Shown here piece by piece: positions 54,982 through 63,882 of a stretch of 64,000 nucleotides of DNA (positions within the stretch are counted from its first letter, which is position 1; each line of letters starts with the position of its first letter). The position numbers were made by a program, and so were the translations under genes. This stretch comes from Peribacillus tepidiphilus (lineage in GTDB: Bacteria; Bacillota; Bacilli; Bacillales; DSM-1321): the NCBI RefSeq assembly GCF_009466385.1, contig NZ_WIAQ01000001.1:62001-126000 (forward strand), read 5' to 3'. The notes under the pieces are model-generated. The model saw only the letters and a program-made list of their open reading frames with translations. It searched no databases and was not told where the DNA came from.

Positions 54982-55254
54982 TTACTTCACTGCATCTTTA
55001 AGTGCTTTTCCTGGTTTGAATGCAGGAACCTTGCTTGCAGCGATTTCAATCTCTTCCCCAGTTTGAGGGTTGCGACCTTTACGAGCAGCACGTTCACGCA
55101 CTTCGAAGTTACCGAATCCGATAAGCTGTACTTTATCACCATTTTTTAATGCGTCTAAAATCGTATCAAAAACAGCATCAACAGCTTTTGTTGCATCCTT
55201 TTTGGATAGCTCGCTAGCTTCTGCAACAGCATTGATTAATTCTGTCTTGTTCAT
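54982..55254 (-). CDS. hbs: DNA-binding protein HU (HBsu)
   Basis: Nucleoid protein that bends and compacts DNA, an obligate dimer. The 90 residues are nearly identical to B. subtilis HBsu, with [40 protein letters not shown] (DNA-binding arm) and [14 protein letters not shown]. The start ATG at 55254 has AGGAGGTG 6 nt upstream; a GTG three codons earlier lies within that site. Confidence 0.98.
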   Translation of the reverse strand: MNKTELINAVAEASELSKKDATKAVDAVFDTILDALKNGDKVQLIGFGNFEVRERAARKGRNPQTGEEIEIAASKVPAFKPGKALKDAVK

Positions 55255-55295
55255 GCCATTCACCTCCTCCCAAAAAGAATTTCATACAAAGTAAG

Positions 55296-55324
55296 ATTTT
55301 ATATAACCGAATAATCAATTGCAA
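55296..55324 (-). promoter_or_regulatory. Candidate SigmaA promoter of hbs
   Basis: On the minus strand TTGCAA (55319-55324), a 17-nt spacer and TAAAAT (55296-55301), 42 nt ahead of the start codon. Farther upstream, 55325-55636 is AT-rich and shows no gene or clear structure. Confidence 0.55.
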
Positions 55325-55750
55325 TCATTCGATATATTTTCTATTAAAAAAAATTTCATACCTAGTATTTTTTTAAAAATAAGGAGCCTATTAATTCGCT
55401 TAATACCGGAAGAATGGCTGATGTAATGCGTTTTCTGTTAGTAGATTATCATAATCAACTAGTGTTAGCAAGAGAATTCCATCAATAATGGCAATGTTTT
55501 GCTTAATTACTTAATTTTTCTCTCCATAAGAGAGTGCAAAACCTATTTTTGATCGGATCCTATCAGTATTTTTTATACTATCCATGATTGCCGTATTTTC
55601 AAATAATAAACCTGTAAACAGCGCTAAAATAAAGAAGGGATTGTCCAGAAAGTCAGTTTTCCTGACTTTCTGGAGCCTCTTTTTTATCATTTATTTAAAA
55701 AATAAAGTTCTTTTCACATAGAATGATGTTTTTAGACTATAAAGTTTGCC

Positions 55751-55878
55751 CGTTGATTTCCGCTCCAGGCACTTGCTTTCCGCGGGGAGGGATGTCACTC
55801 CTCGGCGTTGCCGCCTGTGGGGTCTCCCACTTCCCTCTTTTTCCCGCAGGAGTCAAGTACCCTCCGCTACAATCAACT
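55751..55878. repeat. Interspersed GC-rich Bacillaceae repeat nested in the IS remnant
   Basis: A 128-bp sequence far richer in GC than its surroundings, with imperfect inverted ends (GTTGATTTCCGCTCCAGGCA versus GTTGATTGTAGCGGAGGGTA on the other strand). The inner blocks include GCTTTCCGCGGGGAGGG, CCTCGGCGTTGCCGCC, GGGGTCTCCCACTTCCC and CCCGCAGGAGTCAAGTA. This family is scattered in intergenic regions of many Bacillus genomes and folds into a long stem; its role is unknown. Here it occupies the place of the 5' part of the transposase gene. Confidence 0.8.
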
Positions 55879-55880
55879 CA

Positions 55881-56237
55881 GATCGTACCTATATTGAAGC
55901 CAATGCCAATAGTGAAGAAAATTATGTATATGCGATGGGTGACGAGAAAGAGCCTCGATTTGATTTTCCCATTCCATATGGATCCTATATTCAAGAACAG
56001 ACACGCAAATACAAAAAAGACATCAAAAACGCGAAAAACTGGACCTATCATGAGCAAGAGGATTGTTTTATTTGCCCGAATGGAAGAAAGGTTACGTTTA
56101 AAAGAATCAGTCTGGTTATAGTAGCAGGCATCCGCCAGCTACTTTCAGAGAAAAATCCAAATAACACAAAGGCAAGTGGAGAAAAACGAATCGTTTTTCT
56201 CCACTTGCTTCATTTTAGGGACTTTTTAGACAACCCC
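55881..56237 (+). pseudogene. IS1182 family transposase, internally deleted fragment
   Basis: Reading on the plus strand, DRTYIEANANSEENYVYAM resembles the first catalytic-Asp region of IS1182 transposases (D-x-T-x-x-E-A-N-A-N). The next 60 residues (YGSYIQEQTRKYKKDIKNA to FICPNGRKVTFKR) belong to the middle of such proteins. The frame then jumps to VAGIRQ, which in the 16.4-kb copy lies at the far C-terminus. At least one large internal deletion is therefore present, and the catalytic Glu region is lost. There is no start codon of its own. Confidence 0.75.
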
Positions 56238-56255
56238 TTCTTTATTTGCTAATTT

Positions 56256-57734
56256 TTACAATATGATGGCAATCAGTCCACCTGAGCCCTCATTAATGAT
56301 TCTTTCGAGTGTTTCTTTAAGCTTATAACGTGCATTTTCAGGCATAAGTGAGAGCTTTGCAGAAATGCCTTCCCTAACAATGCTGCTTAAGCTTCTTCCG
56401 AAAATATCGGAATTCCAGATGGATAAAGGATCATCCTCAAAGTCCTGCATCAAATAGCGAACAAGCTCTTCACTTTGTTTTTCTGTACCGATAATCGGAG
56501 CGAACTCGGATTCTACATCTACTTTAATCATATGGATAGAAGGTGCAACCGCCTTTAGTCTTACACCAAAACGAGCTCCCTGGCGAATAATTTCCGGCTC
56601 ATCAAGGCTCATGTCTGCTAATGAAGGTGCTGCTATTCCATAGCCTGTTTGTTTCACCATTTTTAATGCATCAGAAATTTGGTCATATTCAGCTTTTGCA
56701 TGTGCAAAATCCTGCATAAGCTCTAGCAGATGATCCTTACCTCTTATTTCAACCCCAACAATTTCTTTTAGAATGCTGTCATAGAGCTCATCCGGTGCAA
56801 ATAAATCAATTTCCGCTACCCCTTGACCCATTTCGATCCCAGCCAAGCTTGCTGAATCGATGAAATCAAAGTCATTAAATTGCGTAATGACACGATCCAC
56901 ATCTCGAAGTCTTTTAATATCTTTAACTGTTTCTTTTACTGCTTCCTGGTAGCTTTCACGAAGCCAATGATTTTCCCTGAGTACCATCACCCAGCTAGGT
57001 AGATTTACATTCACCTCAAGCACAGGAAATTCAAATAGCGCTTCACGAAGGACGTTTAATACGTCTCCCTCTCTCATGCTCTCAACGCTCATCGCAAGAA
57101 CCGGAATATCATACTTTTCTTGGAGCTGAGTTCTTAGTTCGGCTGTGTCAGGGTGATGGGGTTGAACAGAGTTAATGACAATAATAAAAGGTTTTCCTAC
57201 CTCTTTTAACTCTTCGATCACTCTTTCCTCTGCTTCAACATAATCAGAGCGAGGAATTTCACCGATCGTCCCATCCGTTGTTACGACCACTCCGATGGTC
57301 GAGTGATCTTGAATAACCTTTCTTGTGCCGATTTCAGCTGCTTCATGAAATGGTATTGGTTCTTCGTACCAAGGTGTATGGATCATTCTAGGACCATTTT
57401 CATCTTCATACCCTTTTGCGCCAGGTACTGTATACCCAACACAATCCACTAGACGAATGTTTACTTTAAGACCTTCGTCTACCTTAATGCTAGCTGCTTG
57501 ATTAGGTACAAATTTCGGCTCTGTCGTCATGATTGTTTTTCCGGCAGCACTTTGAGGAAGCTCATCCTGTGCTCTGGAACGTTCTGCTTCATTACTAATG
57601 TTAGGAATCACAACCAATTCCATGAACTTTTTTATGAAGGTAGACTTGCCAGTGCGGACTGCACCAACAACTCCCAGATAGATGTCGCCGCCAGTTCTTT
57701 CTGCAATATCTTTAAAAATATCTACTTTTTCCAC
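56256..57734 (-). CDS. spoIVA: Stage IV sporulation protein A, spore coat ATPase
   Basis: Builds the basement layer of the spore coat on the outer forespore membrane, polymerising with ATP hydrolysis, with SpoVM as anchor. With the GTG start at 57734 the protein has 492 residues, the same as B. subtilis; GGAGGGG lies 5-6 nt upstream and the frame extends 15 codons beyond without a site. Walker A is GAVRTGKST (K30), Walker B VDCVGY, and the C-terminus ends NEGSGGLIAIIL. A SigmaE-like promoter lies upstream. The IS remnant begins 18 nt past the stop. Confidence 0.97.
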   Translation of the reverse strand: MEKVDIFKDIAERTGGDIYLGVVGAVRTGKSTFIKKFMELVVIPNISNEAERSRAQDELPQSAAGKTIMTTEPKFVPNQAASIKVDEGLKVNIRLVDCVGYTVPGAKGYEDENGPRMIHTPWYEEPIPFHEAAEIGTRKVIQDHSTIGVVVTTDGTIGEIPRSDYVEAEERVIEELKEVGKPFIIVINSVQPHHPDTAELRTQLQEKYDIPVLAMSVESMREGDVLNVLREALFEFPVLEVNVNLPSWVMVLRENHWLRESYQEAVKETVKDIKRLRDVDRVITQFNDFDFIDSASLAGIEMGQGVAEIDLFAPDELYDSILKEIVGVEIRGKDHLLELMQDFAHAKAEYDQISDALKMVKQTGYGIAAPSLADMSLDEPEIIRQGARFGVRLKAVAPSIHMIKVDVESEFAPIIGTEKQSEELVRYLMQDFEDDPLSIWNSDIFGRSLSSIVREGISAKLSLMPENARYKLKETLERIINEGSGGLIAIIL

Positions 57735-57803
57735 GAGATCCCCTCCCGAAATTAGAGTTGCTGGGATGAATTTATCCATTTAGTAATATACTTGGACAAT
57801 ACA

Positions 57804-57831
57804 TGTGTATGATTGCTATACAAAAGTATTC
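57804..57831 (-). promoter_or_regulatory. Candidate SigmaE promoter of spoIVA
   Basis: On the minus strand GAATACT (57825-57831), a 13-nt spacer and CATACACA (57804-57811), resembling the SigmaE pattern (ATATT-like -35, CATACAnT -10). It lies 70 nt ahead of the start; spoIVA is SigmaE-dependent in B. subtilis. The rest of the 57735-58189 gap shows only the yphF terminator. Confidence 0.45.
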
Positions 57832-58114
57832 TTACTTTTTTTCAAAAACCCCCTTTTTTTCTGCAATTTTAGTAAGTTGTTATTGGCACATATCGTTGTT
57901 TCCCATGCTTTTCTTGTCATGGCGTTCCCATCGAAAAAGAAAAACAACACTTCACACAGAATTTCAGGTATTCTTTAGATCATTGACGCTAATTATTGAC
58001 CCTTTTCCCCAACTTATATGTAGAAGAGCAATTTTTAGCCTTGTTCTTCCCGAAATCCATTATTCATTACTAGTAAATAAACCTTATGATCTATACAAAG
58101 AAGCAAACAAAAAA

Positions 58115-58151
58115 ACCCTTCTCCTACAATATATTTCGTAAGAAAAGGGTT
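58115..58151 (-). terminator. Terminator after yphF
   Basis: On the minus strand AACCCTTTTC pairs with GGAGAAGGGTT, followed by TTTTTTG, 39 nt past the yphF stop. Confidence 0.8.
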
Positions 58152-58189
58152 ATGACTATGGTTCATGATTTTCTACTATTCAAACTCCA

Positions 58190-58939
58190 TTATTTACTCA
58201 GGAAAATAGGCTTATTTGACTTTTGGTCGATTGTATAAGGTAAAGAATAAGCAGGAACAAAGAAAGAATTCTCCACTAGAATGTTCCTGATATCCTCACC
58301 ATACTTGTAGTTATGTTTATTATTTTGCAAGGCTGTCAAAAGATCTGGCGTATAATCAACAAATATTTGTGCTTCATTATTAATGATTAAGCCTAACGGT
58401 TTTTGAGAATATGGACTTATTACAGTCGGAGGTTCTTTTAAACCAAGTTTCTTATAATCCAAGGTAAAAACATGATCTGCTATTCTTTCCTTAAATGGAG
58501 GATAGCCATTCGATTGACGATATACTTCTAATCGAATGGTCAAATCCTGTATTGCCCCGGCCATTCTCATATCAAACAGCTTAACGGTTGGGTCATTTTC
58601 CACATCTACAAGAACATATTGAAAAACACCACCGCTTTCAAATGCATTACCCGGAGGCTCCGCCATATATTTTGGCACAATTTTCTTAAAATCGATTAAA
58701 TATTTTTGGTAAATCGGCGTGTCACCATCTTTTGTTTTGATAGGTAACAGTCCTTTTTCATCCTTTTGATACTGATCGACAGCAGATTGCACTGCTTGTA
58801 TCTGGTCTTGATAAGGAACCTGGTTTTCGGCTCTATTTTCTTGAGGATACAAACAACCAGATAGAACGGACATAGAAGCCGCAAAAACTAGGACGAGAAT
58901 CAGCTTTTTGATACTGCGATGATGGATGTTTTTAAGCAT
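58190..58939 (-). CDS. yphF: Lipoprotein YphF
   Basis: A 249-residue lipoprotein: a basic N-terminus, a hydrophobic stretch (about 11-25, KKLILVLVFAASMSV) and a lipobox LSGC with the lipidated Cys near residue 29. The extracellular part (NQVPYQDQIQAVQSAVDQYQ, PPTVISPYSQKPLG, FFVPAYSLPYTIDQ) matches YphF of Bacillus; no activity is known. The start ATG at 58939 overlaps the yphE stop by 8 nt, so the two are coupled. It sits between yphE and spoIVA, as in B. subtilis. Confidence 0.88.
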   Translation of the reverse strand: MLKNIHHRSIKKLILVLVFAASMSVLSGCLYPQENRAENQVPYQDQIQAVQSAVDQYQKDEKGLLPIKTKDGDTPIYQKYLIDFKKIVPKYMAEPPGNAFESGGVFQYVLVDVENDPTVKLFDMRMAGAIQDLTIRLEVYRQSNGYPPFKERIADHVFTLDYKKLGLKEPPTVISPYSQKPLGLIINNEAQIFVDYTPDLLTALQNNKHNYKYGEDIRNILVENSFFVPAYSLPYTIDQKSNKPIFLSK

Positions 58940-59135
58940 CTGTCGGTCCACTCATCACTACAAAGAATATGATAATACCAGCCAAAATCATTAATATGTA
59001 AGCGATTATCGCAGTTAAAACCTTCAAAAAGCCCTTTCTCAATTTAAATCTGCTCAAATAAATAAAAAGCAAGGATATAAACATGAAGATCATTGCGGCA
59101 AATGAAATCCACATTTTTTGCAATGCTGGCGTCAT
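58932..59135 (-). CDS. yphE: YphE family small membrane protein (DUF2768)
   Basis: A 67-residue protein with two membrane spans (about 8-27, MWISFAAMIFMFISLLFIYL; about 38-61, TAIIAYILMILAGIIIFFVV) joined by a basic loop. DUF2768 proteins are found in spore formers; function unknown. The start ATG at 59135 has AAAAGGAG 8 nt upstream; a GTG three codons earlier is in frame. A TGTTATAAT extended -10 box lies at about 59160. A palindrome lies farther upstream at 59205. Confidence 0.85.
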   Translation of the reverse strand: MTPALQKMWISFAAMIFMFISLLFIYLSRFKLRKGFLKVLTAIIAYILMILAGIIIFFVVMSGPTDA

Positions 59136-59204
59136 TACTTTCACTCCTTTTCACGAAAAGTATTATAACATACCCAGCATAAAGGAAGTACATTTTTTGT
59201 AAGT

Positions 59205-59224
59205 ATGAGTCAGAGTTGACTCAT
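59205..59224. promoter_or_regulatory. 20-bp palindrome upstream of yphE, possible operator
   Basis: ATGAGTCA-GAGT-TGACTCAT, a perfect 8-bp inverted repeat with a 4-nt spacer, 70 nt ahead of yphE and close to a TGTTATAAT box. It has no T-run, so it is unlikely to be a terminator. The cognate regulator is unknown. Confidence 0.4.
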
Positions 59225-59259
59225 TAACTTTTATACAATTAAGTCTAAAATATAATAAA

Positions 59260-59297
59260 AAACAGAAGATTAGACTCTCGCCTAAGTTCTTCTGTTT
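59260..59297 (-). terminator. Hairpin between gpsA and yphE
   Basis: AAACAGAAGA pairs with TCTTCTGTTT around an 18-nt loop; on the minus strand TTTTTTATTATA follows. It lies 119 nt past the gpsA stop and would end the der-gpsA transcript. Confidence 0.65.
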
Positions 59298-59415
59298 GAC
59301 TAAAGTTATACCGCCTGACAGGTTTTTTACTAGCTTGTTACATTATATAATATGTTACAATAGGGCTTCTGCATCTGCATTTGCCCATTAATATCAATCT
59401 TTTACGGAAAATATT

Positions 59416-60468
59416 TTAGGACTCTTGTTTGTCAACCAAAATGTTAACAAGGTCCTCCATTTCAGACTTTTTCATGCGGGACATTAAAGAATCTACTGCA
59501 GCTTTTACATCTTCGCCGTTAAAGAGGACGTTATATAAAGCTTCCGTAATCGGCATTTTCACCTTATATTTTTTTGCCAGCTGATAAGCTGCCTTTGTCG
59601 TCCTTACTCCTTCGACCACCATTCCCATATTTTGTAGCACTTCCTCAAGCTTATGTCCCTTACCAAGCATATTACCCGCTCTCCAGTTGCGTGAGTGAAC
59701 ACTTGTACAAGTAACGATCAAATCACCGATGCCGGTTAAGCCTGAAAATGTAAGCGGATTAGCCCCCATTGCGGTTCCAAGCCGAGCAATTTCCGCAAGA
59801 CCTCTAGTGATCAGAGCAGCTTTTGCATTATCTCCATACCCTAGGCCGTCTGTGATCCCAGCAGCAAGTGCAATAATATTTTTTAATGCACCGCCAATTT
59901 CCACTCCAATAAGATCTGGATTGGTATACACACGAAAATTACCATTCATAAATAGATCCTGAATTTTTTCTGCTGCCTTCATATTTTTGGATGATACGGT
60001 AACGGTTGTTGGATGTCGTAAGCTTACTTCTTCGGCATGACTTGGTCCTGAAAGAACGACAATGTCTTTTAATAAATGGGCAGGCATTTCTTCTTCTATC
60101 ATTTCAGAAATCCTAAGTAAAGAGTCCGGTTCAATTCCTTTACTTACATGGACGATCAATATCGGGTGGGTTATTTCCTTTGCCACCTTCTTAAGAACAT
60201 CACGAATGGCTTTTGTAGGAACTGCCAAAATAACAATTTCTAAGTTTTGAAGCGCTTCATGAAGGGATGTATACCCTTTTATTTCTTCCGGCAAAACAAT
60301 TTCCGGAAGATATTGCTGATTTGTGTGCTTCGTGTTGATTTCTTCGATCTGCTCTGATTTATGCCCCCATAATCTGACTTCATGCCCATTGTCAGCCAAC
60401 ACCATTGCCAAAGCTGTTCCCCAACTACCTGCACCTAACACAGCAACTCTTTCACGAGCTTGATTCAT
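59416..60468 (-). CDS. gpsA: Glycerol-3-phosphate dehydrogenase [NAD(P)+]
   Basis: Reduces dihydroxyacetone phosphate to sn-glycerol 3-phosphate for phospholipids. The 350 residues have the nucleotide motif [42 protein letters not shown], the catalytic Lys in [16 protein letters not shown] and the substrate block SFxG-like [17 protein letters not shown]. It lies 15 nt after der, with which it is likely cotranscribed. Confidence 0.96.
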   Translation of the reverse strand: MNQARERVAVLGAGSWGTALAMVLADNGHEVRLWGHKSEQIEEINTKHTNQQYLPEIVLPEEIKGYTSLHEALQNLEIVILAVPTKAIRDVLKKVAKEITHPILIVHVSKGIEPDSLLRISEMIEEEMPAHLLKDIVVLSGPSHAEEVSLRHPTTVTVSSKNMKAAEKIQDLFMNGNFRVYTNPDLIGVEIGGALKNIIALAAGITDGLGYGDNAKAALITRGLAEIARLGTAMGANPLTFSGLTGIGDLIVTCTSVHSRNWRAGNMLGKGHKLEEVLQNMGMVVEGVRTTKAAYQLAKKYKVKMPITEALYNVLFNGEDVKAAVDSLMSRMKKSEMEDLVNILVDKQES

Positions 60469-60483
60469 ACCATCACAACCTTT

Positions 60484-61794
60484 TTATTTTCTTTGTCTAG
60501 CAAAAATTTTGATCGGTGTACCCTCAAAGCCGAACGCATCCCGAATTCGGTTTTCTAAAAATCGTTCATATGAGAAGTGAAGAAGTTCCGGATCATTTAC
60601 AAACAATACGAAAGTTGGAGGTTTTACAGCCACTTGAGTTGTGTAATAAATTTTTAAGCGATTTCCTTTATGCGTAGGAGTAGGATTCATTGCTACTGCA
60701 TCCATAATCACTTCATTTAAAACATTCGTTTGAACACGCATTGCATGATTTTCACTTGCTGTATTGATGAGAGGCATTAACGTATGAATTCTTTTTTTCG
60801 TTTTGGCTGATAAGAAAACAATCGGTGCGTAATCCAAGAACAAGAAATGGTCGCGAATTTTTTGCTCGAAATCCTTCATCGTTTTATCGTCTTTTTCAAT
60901 AGCGTCCCATTTATTAACGACAATAATGACAGCTCGTCCCGCCTCATGGGCATAGCCGGCAATTTTTTTGTCTTGCTCTCGAATTCCTTCCTCAGCATTC
61001 AGAACAACCAATACGACATCTGAGCGTTCAATGGCTCTTAGGGCCCTTAACACACTATATTTTTCAGTACTCTCATAGACTTTTCCTTTTTTCCTCATAC
61101 CGGCTGTGTCAATAATGACATAATCCTGGCCATTATATTTTAAAGGAGAGTCGACAGCATCTCTTGTTGTACCCTCTATATCACTAACGATGACACGTTC
61201 TTCACCTAATAAGGCATTAACTAATGAAGATTTTCCTACGTTCGGTCGACCGATTAAGCAGAACTTTATTACATCTTCATCGTACTCTTTTCCATTATAT
61301 TTAGGAAAATGTTTCACCACTTCATCCAGTAAATCCCCTAATCCCAATCCGTGTGTTCCAGATATAGGAAACGGTTCTCCGAATCCAAGTGAATAGAAAT
61401 CATAAATCTGATCTCTCATTTCCGGATTATCTACCTTATTTACAGCAAGAACAACTGGTTTCTTGGACTTGTATAATATTTTTGCAACCTCTTCATCAGC
61501 AGCAGTTACTCCTTCACGGCCGTTTGTCATAAATATGATGACATCTGCTTCATCAATGGCTATTTCTGCCTGCTGACGAATTTGCTCTAAGAACGGTTCG
61601 TCCCCAATATCGATTCCACCAGTATCAATAATATTAAACTCATGTGTGAGCCATTCTCCAGAACTATATATTCGGTCTCTTGTAACTCCAGGAATATCTT
61701 CTACAATCGATACCCTTTCTCCTACGATACGATTAAAAATCGTTGACTTACCTACGTTAGGCCTTCCAACTATAGCAACAACTGGTTTTGGCAT
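60484..61794 (-). CDS. der: Ribosome biogenesis GTPase Der (EngA)
   Basis: Tandem GTPase needed for 50S subunit maturation. The 436 residues have two G domains (G1 motifs GRPNVGKST near residue 10 and GRPNVGKSS near 183; NKVD and NKWD as G4) and a C-terminal KH-like domain ending [13 protein letters not shown]. The start ATG at 61794 has AAAGGGTG 6-7 nt upstream and gives exactly the B. subtilis length; the frame's GTG three codons earlier overlaps that site. Confidence 0.97.
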   Translation of the reverse strand: MPKPVVAIVGRPNVGKSTIFNRIVGERVSIVEDIPGVTRDRIYSSGEWLTHEFNIIDTGGIDIGDEPFLEQIRQQAEIAIDEADVIIFMTNGREGVTAADEEVAKILYKSKKPVVLAVNKVDNPEMRDQIYDFYSLGFGEPFPISGTHGLGLGDLLDEVVKHFPKYNGKEYDEDVIKFCLIGRPNVGKSSLVNALLGEERVIVSDIEGTTRDAVDSPLKYNGQDYVIIDTAGMRKKGKVYESTEKYSVLRALRAIERSDVVLVVLNAEEGIREQDKKIAGYAHEAGRAVIIVVNKWDAIEKDDKTMKDFEQKIRDHFLFLDYAPIVFLSAKTKKRIHTLMPLINTASENHAMRVQTNVLNEVIMDAVAMNPTPTHKGNRLKIYYTTQVAVKPPTFVLFVNDPELLHFSYERFLENRIRDAFGFEGTPIKIFARQRK

Positions 61795-61846
61795 GGAAGT
61801 CACCCTTTCTTTATTTCATTTTTTTATCGTTTTTTTAGCTAAAATA

Positions 61847-61869
61847 ACCCTTCTTGCATAAAGAAGGGT
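61847..61869 (-). terminator. Terminator after the YIEGIA capping-subunit gene
   Basis: On the minus strand ACCCTTCTT-TATGC-AAGAAGGGT followed by TATTTTAGC, 60 nt past the small gene's stop and ahead of der. Confidence 0.75.
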
Positions 61870-61928
61870 CTAACTATCTTATAGTACCAAATTTTCATTA
61901 GCACAACAACGATTATCCCAAAAGCCCT

Positions 61929-62114
61929 TTAATGCTTGACGATAATATAAATATCCTCAGTTAAAGCATGAGCAATCCCATCCAAAATGGCCTCCAAATT
62001 TGCTGCAAAATCATCCATCTCCTCTTTGTTTGAGCAATGGAATACGTGAGCTCCAACTGGTACTTTTTCTGGCTTTGTTGTCACAACGGCTAAAATATAC
62101 TTTTCTAGCGTCAT
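61929..62114 (-). CDS. Small partner (capping) subunit of the YIEGIA protein
   Basis: A 61-residue soluble protein, MTLEKYILAVVTTKPEKVP at the start and FAANLEAILDGIAHALTED in the second half. It matches the small proteins that NCBI names as capping complex subunit for YIEGIA, always encoded beside YIEGIA-domain membrane proteins in spore formers. The stop of the YIEGIA gene overlaps its start by 4 nt, so the two are translated together. The biochemical role is not known. Confidence 0.75.
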   Translation of the reverse strand: MTLEKYILAVVTTKPEKVPVGAHVFHCSNKEEMDDFAANLEAILDGIAHALTEDIYIIVKH

Positions 62115-63007
62115 CGAGAGACCTTTCCTTTCTTCCCAATATTAGACTTAGTAGGCATTCTGATCGCATTTTCTAAAGTAGGAACATTGCCGATGATCGC
62201 AATGGCTTTTTCGATATCCTTTTCTTGTGGTAGGACAAAAACCCCGACGCGGCCATCGTCTAAGTCTCTTTTTGCCAAAGGAACAAGTGCAGGTGTACCA
62301 GAATCCCGATACACACCTAACGCTGTCGATACATCATGAAGAATGGCCTGTCTTTGACCCAAATTTGCAATCGTAGAACGAACATTGAAGTTTTTTGGTT
62401 TTAAAATGAAGCCCATCCCGTACCGTAGAACTTCTTTTTGTCGTTTAGGAAGTCCGATATTCATTATGTAAATATTATCAACATATAAGCCTGCGCCATC
62501 AAATCTTGGCTCAAAATATTCTATATCCACTAAGTCCTTCAATCGATTACCGGACATAAATCTATGACATAAACATAACGAAATGATAAACGCAACAAGT
62601 CCGACCCAAATATTCCAAAGTAAAATTCCAGCAGTAGTCAATAAAGAAGTTAAAATGACCAAATAGTTTCTGCCTTCAAAGGCAATTGCAATGCCTTCTA
62701 TGTATGTATTCCCTCTTTTCACCAACTCGTATTGGTCTAACTCAGTAAGTGTATTTCTTTCCATATTCCGAACTTCCCGAAACTGGGATGCAGCAAGTGT
62801 TAAAAAAGTAATAGCAGTAAATTCCTCTTCCAGGATGGCTGGGATGACAATGCTCCCTAGGCCTGCAGCAATAAACCCTAACGCCAAATGTATGATTTTC
62901 CCATGCAAATAAGTTGGATATTGCCGATAATCGCTTCTTAGCATATATAATCTTGCAATCGTTCCTGCCATAACGCCAAAAAGGATCGGTAATGCATACT
63001 CATTCAT
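62111..63007 (-). CDS. YIEGIA domain membrane protein (YphB/SeaA-like)
   Basis: A 298-residue membrane protein. The family tag YIEGIA occurs at about 106-111 in KRGNTYIEGIAIAFEGRN. Hydrophobic spans lie near 5-18, 40-62, 65-75, 112-140 and 142-152, followed by a soluble C-terminal half (KDLVDIEYFEPRFDGAGLYV, LPKRQKEVLRYGMGFILKP) with possible nucleotide or small-molecule contact. In B. subtilis the gene at this place has been linked to spore envelope assembly (I recall the name seaA, not certain). It overlaps yphA and the small subunit gene by 4 nt each. Confidence 0.75.
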   Translation of the reverse strand: MNEYALPILFGVMAGTIARLYMLRSDYRQYPTYLHGKIIHLALGFIAAGLGSIVIPAILEEEFTAITFLTLAASQFREVRNMERNTLTELDQYELVKRGNTYIEGIAIAFEGRNYLVILTSLLTTAGILLWNIWVGLVAFIISLCLCHRFMSGNRLKDLVDIEYFEPRFDGAGLYVDNIYIMNIGLPKRQKEVLRYGMGFILKPKNFNVRSTIANLGQRQAILHDVSTALGVYRDSGTPALVPLAKRDLDDGRVGVFVLPQEKDIEKAIAIIGNVPTLENAIRMPTKSNIGKKGKVSR

Positions 63008-63609
63008 CGCGATTTAACCTCTTTCTTACCTAATGTTTTGTTGGTATACATATAGCCAGCCAATAATTCTAATCCGTGCCACAGGGAACTTACCATTACT
63101 ACCATTGATAGTTGATCGTACCAAGTTAGAGTGGCCATTTCATAAGGAACTCCAAGAGGATCAAAAACTAAAAATAAAAGTCCATCCCCTATGAGCATTC
63201 CAAGTACGATACTTAACAGTCTCTGTTTCCAATCGGATAGGAGTATTATGCTCAAATACGTCAAAATTATTGTCAGCATCCATTTTGGATCAAAAAGAAC
63301 CCAAATAGGATCAATGAATGAGAATAATATAAAACTGCTGGTACACAGCCCCATTAGGAAGGAAATAACCACAACACTCCATTTATTCTTAGACCGTAAA
63401 TTTCCAATATAAAATGAAGCGAAAATAATAAGAAGAAGCGCACCTGCATTTACGTCCGTATTGTATAAAGGGATACTTTTATTGGACAAATAAACAAGTA
63501 ATAATATCTGTATGAGCAATTTGTCTCGATTGCTATTTGTTGAGGGAACAAAAAAAATCAAAAAGACAATGACAATCCAAGCAATCCAGAAGAAAAAAAT
63601 TCCATCCAC
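63004..63609 (-). CDS. yphA: Membrane protein YphA
   Basis: A 201-residue polytopic membrane protein with about six spans (near 3-21, 25-40, 52-66, 75-97, 108-122, 128-150, 165-185). The function is unknown; B. subtilis YphA is about 199 residues. The start is GTG at 63609, with AAAGGAGG 7 nt upstream; the frame runs eight codons further without a site. Its stop overlaps the YIEGIA gene start by 4 nt, giving a three-gene coupled unit. Confidence 0.82.
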   Translation of the reverse strand: MDGIFFFWIAWIVIVFLIFFVPSTNSNRDKLLIQILLLVYLSNKSIPLYNTDVNAGALLLIIFASFYIGNLRSKNKWSVVVISFLMGLCTSSFILFSFIDPIWVLFDPKWMLTIILTYLSIILLSDWKQRLLSIVLGMLIGDGLLFLVFDPLGVPYEMATLTWYDQLSMVVMVSSLWHGLELLAGYMYTNKTLGKKEVKSR

Positions 63610-63730
63610 TTTTCTCCCTCCTTTCCCTACCATTATGGACTAAATACAAAAATTTTAACGACTAAACATACAGACAATGACGAAGCATAAAGTCAATGGA
63701 AGATGGAATGTTACTAGTAGGAGGTGTGTG

Positions 63731-63862
63731 ATGGGAAAGGATCGACAAGAAAAAAAGCTAAAGCAAAGCAGAAGGACGGAGTCAGACCGTGACCAGTCCC
63801 TAAGCTATCCGGGCTCAACAATGTTGGAAGGCCCTGAAGAATCAAGAAAAAGGAATCAATAG
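63731..63862 (+). CDS. ypzI: YpzI family small protein (43 aa)
   Basis: A 43-residue, highly charged protein starting MGKDRQEKKLKQSRRTESDR, a hallmark of the YpzI family found only in spore-forming Bacillaceae. The sequence is probably disordered; no function is known. TAGGAGGTG lies 5-7 nt before the ATG. It is divergent from yphA, in the same place as in B. subtilis. Confidence 0.8.
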   Translation: MGKDRQEKKLKQSRRTESDRDQSLSYPGSTMLEGPEESRKRNQ

Positions 63863-63882
63863 GGGCAAATTCTAAAAAAAAA

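Larger units (their letters stand above)
55637..56237. mobile_element. Internally deleted IS1182-type element, 601 bp
   Basis: The left end GGGATTGTCCAGAAAGTCAG (55637) and the inverted right end GGGGTTGTCTAAAAAGTCCC (ending 56237) match at 15 of 20 positions. The inverted similarity extends outward over AAATAAAGAA on both sides. Each end has a hairpin: TCCAGAAAGTCAG/CTGACTTTCTGGA at the left, GCAAGTGGAGAAAAACGA with its complement at the right (about 56173-56209). Inside are a nested repeat (55751-55878) and scraps of transposase. The right 120 nt match the remnant at 16214. It cannot be autonomous, but both ends remain. Confidence 0.8.

Noticed and set aside
55746-56252. 168-residue plus-strand frame as an intact gene
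   Set aside because: Its first 45 codons lie in the interspersed repeat and the rest is deleted transposase; it is a fortuitous join and not a functional gene.
57803-58141. 112-residue plus-strand frame between spoIVA and yphF
   Set aside because: AT-rich, Phe/Leu/Ser-rich with no ribosome binding site, running over the spoIVA promoter and the yphF terminator.
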